Assembly (NCBI GenBank): GCA_041660385.1
Contig: JBAZWJ010000015.1
Span: 29,161-93,160 of the forward strand
Source: DYJE01 sp041660385
Lineage (GTDB): Bacteria; Desulfobacterota; Desulfobacteria; Desulfobacterales; Desulfolunaceae
Direction of reading: 5' to 3'
DNA length: 64,000 nucleotides
This document shows positions 44,101 through 53,300 of the stretch, piece by piece. The position numbers and the translations under genes were made by a program. The notes under the pieces were generated by a model. The model was not told where the DNA came from and did not search any database. It saw only the letters and a list, made by a program, of their open reading frames with translations. The first letter of the stretch is position 1; every line of letters starts with the position of its first letter.

Positions 44101-45105
44101 ATGCAACAGATTATCGACATGATTCAAACATACAGTTTACTGCGAATGCTCATCGCCTTCTTAATTCTGATCGCCATTGTCTTCGCAAATGCTATTGTGA
44201 TGGGCTATCTGGAACGGAAAATAGCCGCGCGGATTCAACGACGTTGGGGACCGATGGAGATTGGTGTTCAGGGATGGCTTCAAATGATCCTGGACGGTGT
44301 GAAGATTCTGGGCAAGCAGCTCATCGTTCCAAAAGATGCAGACCGGTTTCTATTCCGTCTTGCGCCTCTTCTTTGTTTCACACCGGTAATCATGATTTTT
44401 GCGGTGCTTCCTTTCAGTAGTTCTCTCTATGGGATCAACCTCAACATTGGCTTGATTTATATCATCGCCATGGCATCCATCAACGTGTTTGCAATCCTGA
44501 TTGCCGGATGGAGTTCGAATAACAAGTACTCCATGTTTGGTGCCATGCGTGCGGTTGCTCAGAATATCGCTTATGAAATTCCGATTCTTCTGTCCCTTCT
44601 GGCTGTTGTTTTGACCACAGCATCTTTTGATCTTCAGAAAATCGTCGAGGCCCAGAGCGGTTTACTCTGGTTTGTGGTTTATCCCAACCTGTTTGTGGCT
44701 TTTGTAATTTATCTGATTGCAGGTTGCGCTGAAACCAACAGAGCTCCTTTTGATCTTCCCGAGGCTGAAAGTGAACTCACCGCTGGTTTTCACACAGAAT
44801 ACAGTGGTTTTGCCTTTGGGCTTTTCGCCATTGCCGAATACGGGAACCTGTTTATCATGGCATCCATCGCAACCATCATGTTTCTCGGTGGATGGAACGG
44901 GCCATTCGGGTTGGCCAGCGGACCTCTTATGGGTGCGGTCTGGTTTATGTTGAAAGTGTTTATCCTTATGCTGGTGATGATATGGGTGAGATGGACGTAT
45001 CCCAGGGTTCGCTTTGATCAGCTTATGAATCTTGCGTGGAAATACCTGATTCCCTTTTCGTTGGTTAATCTTTTAATAACAGCATTTTTAGTGAAGATGA
45101 TATGA
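44101..45105 (+). CDS. nuoH: complex I subunit NuoH
   Basis: 334-residue membrane subunit at the junction of peripheral and membrane arms, lining the quinone channel. About eight membrane segments. The conserved charged loop GYLERKIAARIQRRWGPMEIGVQGWLQMILDGVKIL and the later CAETNRAPFDLPEAESELTAGFHTEYSG are present, together with WTYPRVRFDQLMNLAWKYLIP near the C-terminus. Begins five bases after nuoD and overlaps nuoI by four. Confidence 0.96.
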   Translation: MQQIIDMIQTYSLLRMLIAFLILIAIVFANAIVMGYLERKIAARIQRRWGPMEIGVQGWLQMILDGVKILGKQLIVPKDADRFLFRLAPLLCFTPVIMIFAVLPFSSSLYGINLNIGLIYIIAMASINVFAILIAGWSSNNKYSMFGAMRAVAQNIAYEIPILLSLLAVVLTTASFDLQKIVEAQSGLLWFVVYPNLFVAFVIYLIAGCAETNRAPFDLPEAESELTAGFHTEYSGFAFGLFAIAEYGNLFIMASIATIMFLGGWNGPFGLASGPLMGAVWFMLKVFILMLVMIWVRWTYPRVRFDQLMNLAWKYLIPFSLVNLLITAFLVKMI

Positions 45106-45542
45106 GCGGATATTTCAGAGATATTTATACCGGTGGCAAGAGCCTTCTCATTGGTCTGGGTGTAACGTTCAAGGCGATGATCCAGCCTGTGGTTACTGTC
45201 CAGTATCCGAGGGAAAAAATTGATGTGACCCCCAACATTCGTGGCCATATCGAGTTGATCAAATTCGATGATAACGACAGCAGGCACAACTGCATGGTTT
45301 GCGGAATGTGTGCCAAAAGCTGTCCCTGCGGTTGCCTGACTGTTGATGGTGAAAAAAGGGAAGGGGTCAAGGGGAAAGTGTTGACCGTGTTTCTATATGA
45401 TTTCACGAAATGCAGCCTATGTGGTCTGTGTGTGGAATCTTGCAGCCGGAGCGCTCTGACGTTTTCCAATGAATACGAGCTTGCAGGATTCACTCGTGAT
45501 GAGTTTCACTATGATTTGATTAAGCGGCTTGAGGGAAAATGA
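45102..45542 (+). CDS. nuoI: complex I subunit NuoI (two [4Fe-4S] clusters)
   Basis: 146-residue ferredoxin-like subunit carrying clusters N6a and N6b: CMVCGMCAKSCPCGCL and CSLCGLCVESCSRSAL provide two Cx2Cx2Cx3C sets. The start GLGVTFKAMIQPVVTVQYPREK is the usual membrane-associated helix. In a complex without NuoE/F/G this subunit is a likely docking point for ferredoxin or another electron-input protein. It overlaps both neighbours by four bases. Confidence 0.95.
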   Translation: MSGYFRDIYTGGKSLLIGLGVTFKAMIQPVVTVQYPREKIDVTPNIRGHIELIKFDDNDSRHNCMVCGMCAKSCPCGCLTVDGEKREGVKGKVLTVFLYDFTKCSLCGLCVESCSRSALTFSNEYELAGFTRDEFHYDLIKRLEGK

Positions 45543-46069
45543 TGAATGCGATTTACCAATTTATTGCTGAAGCACTTTTCATAATGTTTATACTGCTTAC
45601 GCTCTCTGGAAGCGTGCTTGCCGTAAAGGCCCGGATTCTTATGCATTCTGTTCTTGGACTTGCCGTCTGTCTTCTGGGTGTGGCCGGGTTGTACTTTTAC
45701 CTTGGAAGCATGTTTCTAACCATGATGCAGATTCTGATTTATATGGGCGCTGTCTGTATTGTTCTCGTTTTCGGTATCATGGTGGGTTATACACCGAGAG
45801 AAAGCGCTGAGAAAAATGGAATCAGCCGTAACACAATGCTGGGCCTTGTGGCCTCAGGTGTTGCCGCTTTTCTTCTGATAGTGGTTACTATTGGGCGAAC
45901 CGCATGGCCTAAAGCTGTTGAACGAACAGGGGATTTTTCCATCGAATGGATCGGGAAAAATCTCCTTTTGAATTACTGTCTCGCGTTTGAACTGATTTCG
46001 GTGGTGCTTCTCATTGCCATCGTGGGTTCAATTATCCTGGCACGAGGCGGAAGGGAGGAAGAAATTTGA
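45539..46069 (+). CDS. nuoJ: complex I subunit NuoJ
   Basis: 176-residue membrane subunit with five hydrophobic segments. The conserved third helix MTMMQILIYMGAVCIVLVFGIMV (with the pi-bulge region) is clear. The loop between segments 3 and 4 is charged, and the last helix is LAFELISVVLLIAIVGSIILA. Overlaps nuoI and nuoK by four bases each. Confidence 0.93.
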   Translation: MMNAIYQFIAEALFIMFILLTLSGSVLAVKARILMHSVLGLAVCLLGVAGLYFYLGSMFLTMMQILIYMGAVCIVLVFGIMVGYTPRESAEKNGISRNTMLGLVASGVAAFLLIVVTIGRTAWPKAVERTGDFSIEWIGKNLLLNYCLAFELISVVLLIAIVGSIILARGGREEEI

Positions 46070-46386
46070 GTTATTTAAGTCATAATCTGAACACCTATCT
46101 GATTCTTGCAGTGTTTCTCCTTGTCATGGGTATTTACGGGATGATTCGCCACAAGACATTTATAGGTATGCTTGTTTCAACGGAACTTGTTCTGAACGGC
46201 GCAGGTTTAAATTTTATGGCATTCAATAAGTTTACAGCTCCAGACCCCGCCGTAGGTCAGATTTTTACCCTATTTATTATGGGTATAGCTGCGGCCGAGG
46301 CGGCTATTGTTGTGAGCTTTGTCCTTGCCGTTTACCGCAAGTACCAGACAAGTGATCCCGAAAATGTCAATGGGCTTCAGGGTTAA
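46066..46386 (+). CDS. nuoK: complex I subunit NuoK
   Basis: 106-residue MrpC-like subunit with three membrane helices. The two conserved membrane glutamates are visible in the family context (VSTELVLNGAGLNFMAF and GIAAAEAAIVVSFVLAVYRKYQT). The start is TTG 46066, overlapping the nuoJ stop. It forms the proton path between NuoH and the antiporter-like subunits that follow. Confidence 0.93.
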   Translation: MSYLSHNLNTYLILAVFLLVMGIYGMIRHKTFIGMLVSTELVLNGAGLNFMAFNKFTAPDPAVGQIFTLFIMGIAAAEAAIVVSFVLAVYRKYQTSDPENVNGLQG

Positions 46387-46437
46387 ATGTAACTGATTGA
46401 GTTCTTTTGGGTATTTATTGAGAAGGTTTAATAGTTT

Positions 46438-47970
46438 ATGGATATTTTAAACACACCCAGTTTGATTTTTGTGACGACGGCCATTCCAATGATCACGGCG
46501 ATTCTGTTGATGATTTCAGGAAAAAAGCCGAATTTGCGTGAATCGTGGTCCGTGATCGGAGCCATCCTGACGTTCTTGTCCGTGATGAATCTTTTGCCCC
46601 AGGTTCTTGCAGGCATTCCGTTGGAGCATACGTTCTTTACGCTTTTCCCAGGTGTCAGCGTCAAATTCAGACTGGATGGAATGGGTCTTCTGTTTGCCGG
46701 AACATCTTCGTTTCTCTGGATACTTGCTGCGATCTACTGCGTGGGATACATGCGGGGATTGAACGAACACGCACAGACTCGCTTTTATGTCTGTTACGCT
46801 ATTTCCGTGGGTGGGGCCATGGGCGCTGCGTTTGCCGGCAACCTTTTTACTCTTTACCTTTTTTATGAAATCGTTTCCATCGCCACCTATCCACTGGTCA
46901 TGCATCATCAGGATGCGGAAGGATATGATGGCGGGAAAAAATACATCGTCTATTTGTTCTTCACATCCAAGGCGTTTCTTCTTACGGGCATGGTTCTGCT
47001 GTACATGCAATGCCATACTTTGGATTTCGATGCCACGGGTATCGTGAACGGTATCCTCCCTGAAGGTGCGAATAGAACACTTGTTATCGTGACCTATCTG
47101 ATGTTTCTTTTCGGTTTCGCCAAATCGGGTATCATGCCACTTCACAACTGGCTACCTTCTGCCATGGTGGCGCCAACTCCGGTCAGTGCACTTCTTCACG
47201 CAGTTGTGGTCGTTAAAGTTGGTGTGTTCTCTACATCCAGGGTTATGCTGTCCATCTTTGGAACCCAGCTTCTTCATGATACAGGTCTGGGGATGTTCAC
47301 CGCCTATTTTGTATCGTTCACCATTCTTACGGCTTCCATTATCGCTTTAACAAAAACAAATTTAAAAGCACGGCTTGCCTACTCCACGGTCAGTCAGCTT
47401 TCTTATATTCTCCTCGGTGTAGCCATGCTGACACCGAACAGCGTCACTGGTGGGTTGATCCATATCTCAAATCACGCTTTTTCAAAGATCACGTTGTTCT
47501 TCTGCGCCGGATGTATCTTTGTGGCATCCGGTAAAAAAGACATCAAGGAAATGGGTGGCCTTGGATACCGCATGCCCTTCACCATGGTTGCTTTCGCTAT
47601 TGCCTCTTTGAGTATGATCGGTGTTCCTCCGGTCTGCGGGTTCGTAACCAAATGGTACCTTGCTCTGGGAAGTATGGATATCCATAACTGGATCATCCTT
47701 ACGGTGTTGCTAGTGAGCAGCCTTCTAAACGCCGGTTATTTTGTGCCTATTGTCATCCAGGCATTTTTCGGAAAACCCCTTCCCGAAGATGAAGGTTTAA
47801 CCAGCAGTCTTGAAAAGAGTCCTCTGATCATGTTTATGGTGGTACCTTTGACCATTACGGCCATATTCTCAGTGATATTCGGTTTCTATCCGGATTTCTT
47901 CATCAAGATCGTCGCTTCAGCCGATACCAATTTTTTTGGAAATATAATTAAAGGAATAGTGGGGTTATGA
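46438..47970 (+). CDS. complex I antiporter-like subunit (MrpD/NuoL-type), first copy
   Basis: 510 residues, about 14 membrane segments, of the proton-conducting antiporter family (MrpD, NuoL/M/N). Key features: FYEIVSIATYPLVMHHQ with the ion-pair Glu, SKAFLLTGM with Lys, GIMPLHNWLPSAMVAPTPVSALLHAVVVVKVGV, YSTVSQLSYILLG and the second-half HISNHAFSKITLFFCAG. It has no long C-terminal lateral helix. It closely resembles MrpD, and in this locus it is an extra subunit beside the NuoL-, NuoM- and NuoN-like ones. Ends in an ATGA overlap with the next gene. Confidence 0.88.
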   Translation: MDILNTPSLIFVTTAIPMITAILLMISGKKPNLRESWSVIGAILTFLSVMNLLPQVLAGIPLEHTFFTLFPGVSVKFRLDGMGLLFAGTSSFLWILAAIYCVGYMRGLNEHAQTRFYVCYAISVGGAMGAAFAGNLFTLYLFYEIVSIATYPLVMHHQDAEGYDGGKKYIVYLFFTSKAFLLTGMVLLYMQCHTLDFDATGIVNGILPEGANRTLVIVTYLMFLFGFAKSGIMPLHNWLPSAMVAPTPVSALLHAVVVVKVGVFSTSRVMLSIFGTQLLHDTGLGMFTAYFVSFTILTASIIALTKTNLKARLAYSTVSQLSYILLGVAMLTPNSVTGGLIHISNHAFSKITLFFCAGCIFVASGKKDIKEMGGLGYRMPFTMVAFAIASLSMIGVPPVCGFVTKWYLALGSMDIHNWIILTVLLVSSLLNAGYFVPIVIQAFFGKPLPEDEGLTSSLEKSPLIMFMVVPLTITAIFSVIFGFYPDFFIKIVASADTNFFGNIIKGIVGL

Positions 47971-48215
47971 TGGCTAAGTTGATAACTTATCTGAGGGATC
48001 ACTCCCAGGTATTGAAGTATGTTTTTTTTGCCTTTCTACTTTTTACAATAGTCTTTGATTATTTTGCGGAAAGGCATGAACCCCATTTCTTTGGCGACAC
48101 CATCATCGGATTCTGGTCCATTTTTGGGACCGTTGTGTGTCTCGCCATGGTTGTCGTGTTTAAGGGCTTGTACAACAACTGGCTGAAGCAGGATGAGGAT
48201 TATTATGATAAGTAA
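47967..48215 (+). CDS. 82-residue membrane protein of the nuo locus
   Basis: Two predicted membrane segments (YVFFAFLLFTIVFDYFA and IIGFWSIFGTVVCLAMVVVFKGL) separated by a short EPHFFGDT loop, and a charged, acidic C-terminus (KQDEDYYDK). No named family recognised. Overlaps by four bases the antiporter gene before it and by 11 the one after it, so translation is tightly coupled and a place in the same complex is likely. It could be an accessory subunit between the two antiporter-like proteins. Confidence 0.8.
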   Translation: MMAKLITYLRDHSQVLKYVFFAFLLFTIVFDYFAERHEPHFFGDTIIGFWSIFGTVVCLAMVVVFKGLYNNWLKQDEDYYDK

Positions 48216-50013
48216 CAGTATTTTTATGCATCCGGCGACGTTGTTTATTTTAGGTGCTTTGTTGCTTCCGGTGTTGAAACGCGTACACATCAGTTTGCAG
48301 AAAGTGATCTTGGTGGTGATCCCGATTCTCGCGATTATCCAGATATACCATTTGCCCGAGAGTTTCGGTGTAACCCGGTACATGGGCTTTGATCTGATTT
48401 TCGGGCGAGTGGACAAATTAACTTTTGTCTTTTTGAATGTGTTCACCATCATGGCGTTGATCGGAAGTATTTATGGTCTTCATGTCAATGAAAGCGGTCA
48501 GCACATTGCATCGTATCTCTACGTGGCCGGGTCACTGGGTGTCACGCTTTGCGGTGACTACCTGACACTCTTTATTTTTTGGGAACTAATGGCTGTCGCC
48601 TCCACGTTTCTTATCTGGTACAGAAAGAAGAAACGCTCCATCGAAGCTGGTTACAGATATCTTCTGGTCCATGTGGCAGGTGGTTTGATCCTTCTTGCCG
48701 GTATTTTTCTCCGATATAAGAACGTGGGATTTGAAGGACTCCGTTTTGAGCAGATCGCCGTAGACGGCGAGACTCTTGCCGATTACCTGATCATGATCGG
48801 TTTCATGCTGAATGCTGCTGTCCCTCCCATCCATGCATGGTTGCCTGACGCTTATCCCGAAGCCACGGTGACAGGTGCCGTCTTTATGTGTGCATTCACA
48901 ACGAAAACGGCTGTTTACGTTCTTGCCAGAGCATTCCCGGGTTTTGAGATTCTCGCCATCATGGGCGCTGTGATGACCCTTTATGGAGTCGCCTACGCGG
49001 TTATTGAAAACGATGCCCGGCGTATTCTCGCTTACCACATTGTCAGTCAGGTCGGCTATATGGTCTGTGGCGTTGGAATCGGTACGGCCATGGCCATCAA
49101 CGGTGCATGCGCTCATGCTTACGCCCACATCCTTTATAAAGCGCTCCTCTTCATGGGCGTTGGCGCTGTGCTTGAAATGACAGGTAAATCAAAACTCAAC
49201 GAACTTGGCGGGCTCTATGCCAAAATGCCTATCGCTTTGATATTTACAGTGATCGGCGGCATAGCCATATCGGGCTTCCCGCTGACAAGCGGTTTTGTCA
49301 GCAAATCCATGATCATCGCCGCAGCAGGCGAACATCATATGGTGGGTATCATGATCATGCTTCTTGCCGCTGCAGTTGGAACTTTTCTTTCTGTGGGTAT
49401 CAAGCTGCCATATTTTATTTGGTTCGGTGGAAAATCAACCGAGGAATCTGATATCGAAACAAAAGACGCTCCGTGGAATATGAACCTCGGTATGGCCATG
49501 GCGGCGTTCTTCTGTATTGCCCTTGGATTCAAAGGTCATTTTTTCGGATTCAACTGGTTGTACGATATGCTCCCCACACCGGTGACTTATGATCCCTACA
49601 CAACGTATCACCTTTCTGAAACGATGCAGCTCCTTGGCTTCACAGGCTTTGGTTTCTATCTGATGGTTAAAATTCTCAAGCCAAAGCCATACATGAGTCT
49701 GGACCTCGACTGGTTCTATAGAAAAGGGGCACGGGTATTCATGTGGATTGCTTCAAAACCGATCAATGCGGTCAATGAATTTGTGGACAATGTCTGGAAA
49801 AATATCGGTATCCGTTTCACCATGCTCGTTGCCACGTTTTTTTCCTGGTTTGATAAAGAAGCCATTGACTGGGTCATTGACGGTTCGGCTAAATCCGTGG
49901 TGAGCGGTGGAGATCAATTGAGACAGATCGAAACCGGTAAGATTCAACAGTACATCGGCTTTGCAGTAGCTTTGCTCTTCATGGTTCTGATAGCCGTGGT
50001 CCTTGCGGTTTAA
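48205..50013 (+). CDS. complex I antiporter-like subunit (NuoL-like with C-terminal lateral-helix region)
   Basis: 602 residues from ATG 48205 (GAGG before it; ATG 48193 is an alternative). The core has FWELMAVASTFLIWYR, GYRYLLVHVAGGLIL, VPPIHAWLPDAYPEATVTGAVFMCAFTTKTAVY, AYHIVSQVGYMVCG and YAHILYKALLFMGVGAV. After the membrane core comes a long tail with LDLDWFYRKGARVFMW, WFDKEAIDWVIDGSAK and LRQIETGKIQQYIGF, the pattern of the NuoL lateral helix and last anchor. Core similarity is to MrpD-type proteins, the tail is NuoL-like, so I take it as the NuoL counterpart. Confidence 0.85.
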   Translation: MISNSIFMHPATLFILGALLLPVLKRVHISLQKVILVVIPILAIIQIYHLPESFGVTRYMGFDLIFGRVDKLTFVFLNVFTIMALIGSIYGLHVNESGQHIASYLYVAGSLGVTLCGDYLTLFIFWELMAVASTFLIWYRKKKRSIEAGYRYLLVHVAGGLILLAGIFLRYKNVGFEGLRFEQIAVDGETLADYLIMIGFMLNAAVPPIHAWLPDAYPEATVTGAVFMCAFTTKTAVYVLARAFPGFEILAIMGAVMTLYGVAYAVIENDARRILAYHIVSQVGYMVCGVGIGTAMAINGACAHAYAHILYKALLFMGVGAVLEMTGKSKLNELGGLYAKMPIALIFTVIGGIAISGFPLTSGFVSKSMIIAAAGEHHMVGIMIMLLAAAVGTFLSVGIKLPYFIWFGGKSTEESDIETKDAPWNMNLGMAMAAFFCIALGFKGHFFGFNWLYDMLPTPVTYDPYTTYHLSETMQLLGFTGFGFYLMVKILKPKPYMSLDLDWFYRKGARVFMWIASKPINAVNEFVDNVWKNIGIRFTMLVATFFSWFDKEAIDWVIDGSAKSVVSGGDQLRQIETGKIQQYIGFAVALLFMVLIAVVLAV

Positions 50014-50049
50014 ATATTTGGGTTTATCATTGAGGAAGAATGGGAAGGT

Positions 50050-51660
50050 ATGGAACAATATTTAATACATAACACACTGAGTTATCCCATATTGTCGGCT
50101 CTGATCATCGTGCCACTTATCGGCGCGGGCGTTACGCTTTTCCTGAAAGGGGATTTTGCGATCAAAGCCTGGGGACTTCTTGTCACGCTCATCACGGCGG
50201 CATTGTCCATTCCACTTTTTACAAACTGGGATTTTGCCTCATCCAGATACCAGTTCGCAGAAGTTACCGAATGGTTTCCGTTCTTGAACCTCAATTATGT
50301 TGTTGGTGTAGATGGAATCAGCGTTCTTCTTGTTCTTCTCACCACCTTTGTCATGCCGCTCTGTGTTCTCTGTTCCTGGTCTTATATTAAAGATCGGTTC
50401 AAGGAATTTATTCTGGTCACCCTTTTGATGGAAACAGCCATGATCGGTGTTTTCATCAGCCTTAACACCGTTCTTTTCTTTATCTTTTGGGAAGCCATGC
50501 TGGTTCCCATGTACCTGCTCATCGCTGTATGGGGTGGTGAGCGAAAAGACTATGCATCCATCAAATTTTTTCTATACACACTTCTTGGAAGTGTCTTTCT
50601 TCTTGTTTCCATTGTTGCTCTTTACATCAAGACCGGAACCTTCTTCATCCCCGAGCTGATGGCCCATGAGTACAGCTTCAGCTTCCAGATGTGGATTTTT
50701 CTTTCGTTTACCCTGGCTTTCGCCATCAAGATACCGATGTTTCCATTTCACACCTGGTTACCGGCTGCCCACGTTGAAGCTCCTGTGGCAGGCAGCGTGA
50801 TTCTTGCCAGCATTCTTCTTAAAATGGGAGGCTACGGCTTTTTGAGATTCTGCCTTCCCATGGCTCCAGCGGCGACGGTCTACTGTGTACCCTACCTGAT
50901 CTTCTTCTCCCTTGTTTCCATTGTGGTGGGAGGTTATCTGGCTCTTGGGCAGTCTGATATTAAAAAGCTGATCGCTTATTCCAGTGTGGGTCACATGGGT
51001 TTCGTCACCTTGGGAATTTTTCTTTTAACCGACGATGGTATCAAAGGTGCCATGATGCAGATGCTCAACCATGGTGTCACCACCGGCGCACTGTTTATCC
51101 TGGTGGGTATCATCTACGAGCGGACTCACAGCAGGGAGATTGACAAAAATTCGGCTCTTGGAATGATGATGCCGATCTATGTCACGTTTCTTGTGATTTT
51201 CGCTCTGGCATCTTTCGGTTTTCCCGGGACAAACGGTTTTATCGGTGAATTCTTAGTGCTTCTCAGTGCATTTAAAACCAGTATGGTTGCCGGTGCTTTC
51301 GCCATTCTCGGAGCTATTCTTGCTGCGGCTTACATGCTGCGTCTTGTCCAGAAAATGGTCTGGGCCGATTCAGATGGGCATGGACATCATGACGATCATG
51401 GTGATGAAAATCACCACGCATTGACGGATCTTAATATGAGGGAAATTGGAACGCTTTCTTTCCTTGTAATATTTGTTTTCTGGATCGGTTTGAATCCAAA
51501 ACCTTTTCTTGACGTGATGGATGCCAGCGTGACACAGCTTCTTCAGCAGGTCAATGATGGAATGAAAAGTCTGCCATCGGGCGGTGAACATGGGGGTGGG
51601 CACCATGCCGCCCTGATTGAAATGGGTCAGCAGATAAAACAATGGATCGCAATGCGATAA
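50050..51660 (+). CDS. nuoM: complex I subunit NuoM
   Basis: 536 residues, about 14 membrane segments. VDGISVLLVLLTTFVMPLCVLCSW, FIFWEAMLVPMYLLIAVWGG with the essential Glu, FPFHTWLPAAHVEAPVAGSVILASILLKMGGYG and YSSVGHMGFVTLG are NuoM signatures. An unusual His/Asp-rich cytoplasmic or periplasmic loop (DGHGHHDDHGDENHH, about residues 441-455) precedes the last segments, and the tail has GGEHGGGHH, both possibly metal-binding. Starts about 36 bases after the NuoL-like gene. Confidence 0.95.
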   Translation: MEQYLIHNTLSYPILSALIIVPLIGAGVTLFLKGDFAIKAWGLLVTLITAALSIPLFTNWDFASSRYQFAEVTEWFPFLNLNYVVGVDGISVLLVLLTTFVMPLCVLCSWSYIKDRFKEFILVTLLMETAMIGVFISLNTVLFFIFWEAMLVPMYLLIAVWGGERKDYASIKFFLYTLLGSVFLLVSIVALYIKTGTFFIPELMAHEYSFSFQMWIFLSFTLAFAIKIPMFPFHTWLPAAHVEAPVAGSVILASILLKMGGYGFLRFCLPMAPAATVYCVPYLIFFSLVSIVVGGYLALGQSDIKKLIAYSSVGHMGFVTLGIFLLTDDGIKGAMMQMLNHGVTTGALFILVGIIYERTHSREIDKNSALGMMMPIYVTFLVIFALASFGFPGTNGFIGEFLVLLSAFKTSMVAGAFAILGAILAAAYMLRLVQKMVWADSDGHGHHDDHGDENHHALTDLNMREIGTLSFLVIFVFWIGLNPKPFLDVMDASVTQLLQQVNDGMKSLPSGGEHGGGHHAALIEMGQQIKQWIAMR

Positions 51661-51730
51661 TCGTGAACGTGGTTCTCTCGATGGGAAATGATCTTGCTTC
51701 CATATTATTTCGAAGAGTGATGTAAGGAAT

Positions 51731-53167
51731 ATGAACATGGCTTTATTTTTACCAGAGTTGGCATTGACGTTGATGGCATTGGTTTTCTTTTTCCTGTCTC
51801 TTGGAAAACCCAAAGCATCTTTACTCCAGGGCGTGGCTCTTGGCCTATCAGCCCTTGTATTGGTTATCTCATTCTATGCATTGCAGCTTGTGATGGGGCA
51901 GCCAGCCCAGTTGCTTTTCTTTGATGCCTATCGTATTGACATTTTCTCTCAGATGTTCAAAATCGTGTTCTGTCTTGGTCTTTTTATCGTCATCTTCCTT
52001 GGTGAAGGCCTCAAGGGGATTGCCGAAGAACTTAAAGCAGAATATTTCATGTTTCTCACCCTGAGTACTCTGGGCCTTGTTTTCCTCTCCAGTTCCGTGG
52101 AACTTCTGACCATCGTGATAAGCCTGGAGATTTCATCTTTTTCATTGTATGTGATCATTCCTTTTCGTTTTCAAACCGGGTACAGAAAACAGATGGAAGC
52201 CGGTATCAAGTATGTGATGTTCGGTGCAATGTCCACCGGCATTTCATTATACGGCATGAGCTATATTTTCGGTTTTGCCCATACTACCTATCTTGCAGAA
52301 CTTGCTCCAGTGCTTCCTGGAATGATCAAAACCCAGCCCATGATGGTTGTGGCTCTAATCCTGTTGCTCAGTAGTTTTTTCTATAAGCTGGCCATGTTCC
52401 CCATGCATTTCTGGGCACCGGATGTTTACGAAGGCTCAAGTAATGAAACAGCCGGTTTCATAGCAACCTTGCCTAAGGTTGGTGCCGTTGCACTTCTTTT
52501 GAGACTTGTTAGTTTTGCCGGTGTAGAAATGAACCAGATCACAGGAATTCTGGCCTCCTTTGCCGTTCTTTCCATGGTGATCGGCAATCTCTCGGCTCTT
52601 GTTCAGGAAGACCTTAAACGTCTTCTTGCATATTCCAGTATCGCCCATGCCGGTTACGTAATGGTGGCGATTCTCTGTGTCAGTGTTATGGGTTTTGCTT
52701 CAGCCATTTACTACATCGCCGGTTACCTGATCATGAACCTTGCTTGTTTTTACGTGATCTATCATCTGTCAAAAAATGGTGAGAACGTTACATTTAATGA
52801 TTTAAAGGGTCTTTATAAGAACTCACCGATCCTTGCCCTGACCCTTGTTTTTGGAGCTTTTGGTATGGCAGGTCTCCCACCCACCGTGGGTTTCATGGGA
52901 AAGTTCTTCATCTTCACCTCGGCCATCGAGAAATCATTGTATGCCCTTGTTATCATCACCGTTATCAATGCCGGTATTTCAGCGTACTACTATCTGAAAC
53001 TGGTCAGGGCCGCATTCTTAACCAGCGAAGAAGAAGTCCGCACCATTCCATTGAACCGCTCAGCTTATGTTTTGGGTATTTTTTTTATTGTCGCTATTCT
53101 CGGCATTGGTCTTTTTCCACAGATTTTTATGAATTTTGCCAAGATGGCAGCAAGCACAATTCTGTAA
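51731..53167 (+). CDS. nuoN: complex I subunit NuoN
   Basis: 478 residues, about 14 membrane segments, the antiporter-like subunit closest to the quinone module. Visible signatures: VELLTIVISLEISSFSLYVI with the ion-pair Glu, GIKYVMFGAMSTGISLYG, FYKLAMFPMHFWAPDVYEGSSNETAGF, LLAYSSIAHAGYVMVAI and GMAGLPPTVGFMGKFFIF. It ends the nuo operon; a strong terminator lies 25 bases downstream. Confidence 0.95.
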   Translation: MNMALFLPELALTLMALVFFFLSLGKPKASLLQGVALGLSALVLVISFYALQLVMGQPAQLLFFDAYRIDIFSQMFKIVFCLGLFIVIFLGEGLKGIAEELKAEYFMFLTLSTLGLVFLSSSVELLTIVISLEISSFSLYVIIPFRFQTGYRKQMEAGIKYVMFGAMSTGISLYGMSYIFGFAHTTYLAELAPVLPGMIKTQPMMVVALILLLSSFFYKLAMFPMHFWAPDVYEGSSNETAGFIATLPKVGAVALLLRLVSFAGVEMNQITGILASFAVLSMVIGNLSALVQEDLKRLLAYSSIAHAGYVMVAILCVSVMGFASAIYYIAGYLIMNLACFYVIYHLSKNGENVTFNDLKGLYKNSPILALTLVFGAFGMAGLPPTVGFMGKFFIFTSAIEKSLYALVIITVINAGISAYYYLKLVRAAFLTSEEEVRTIPLNRSAYVLGIFFIVAILGIGLFPQIFMNFAKMAASTIL

Positions 53168-53191
53168 TATAATAAAAAAGAAAACATATGA

Positions 53192-53226
53192 GGAGGCTTT
53201 CACTTAGGGTGATAGCCTCCTTTTTT
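53192..53226 (+). terminator. Rho-independent terminator of the nuo operon
   Basis: GGAGGCT (53192-53198) pairs with AGCCTCC (53214-53220), extended inward by TCAC/GTGA, followed by six T (53221-53226). Confidence 0.95.
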
Positions 53227-53300
53227 ATTTTCCGGTACCCTACTGTGTGGTATTGGATAGGGTAATTTGTAAAAAAACGGCACGTCAATGTGGATAAGCG

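Noticed and set aside
46438..50013. A separate Mrp-type Na+/H+ antiporter operon
   Set aside because: The two MrpD-like genes overlap or directly join nuo genes, and mrpA, mrpB, mrpE, mrpF and mrpG are absent; they belong to the complex I locus.
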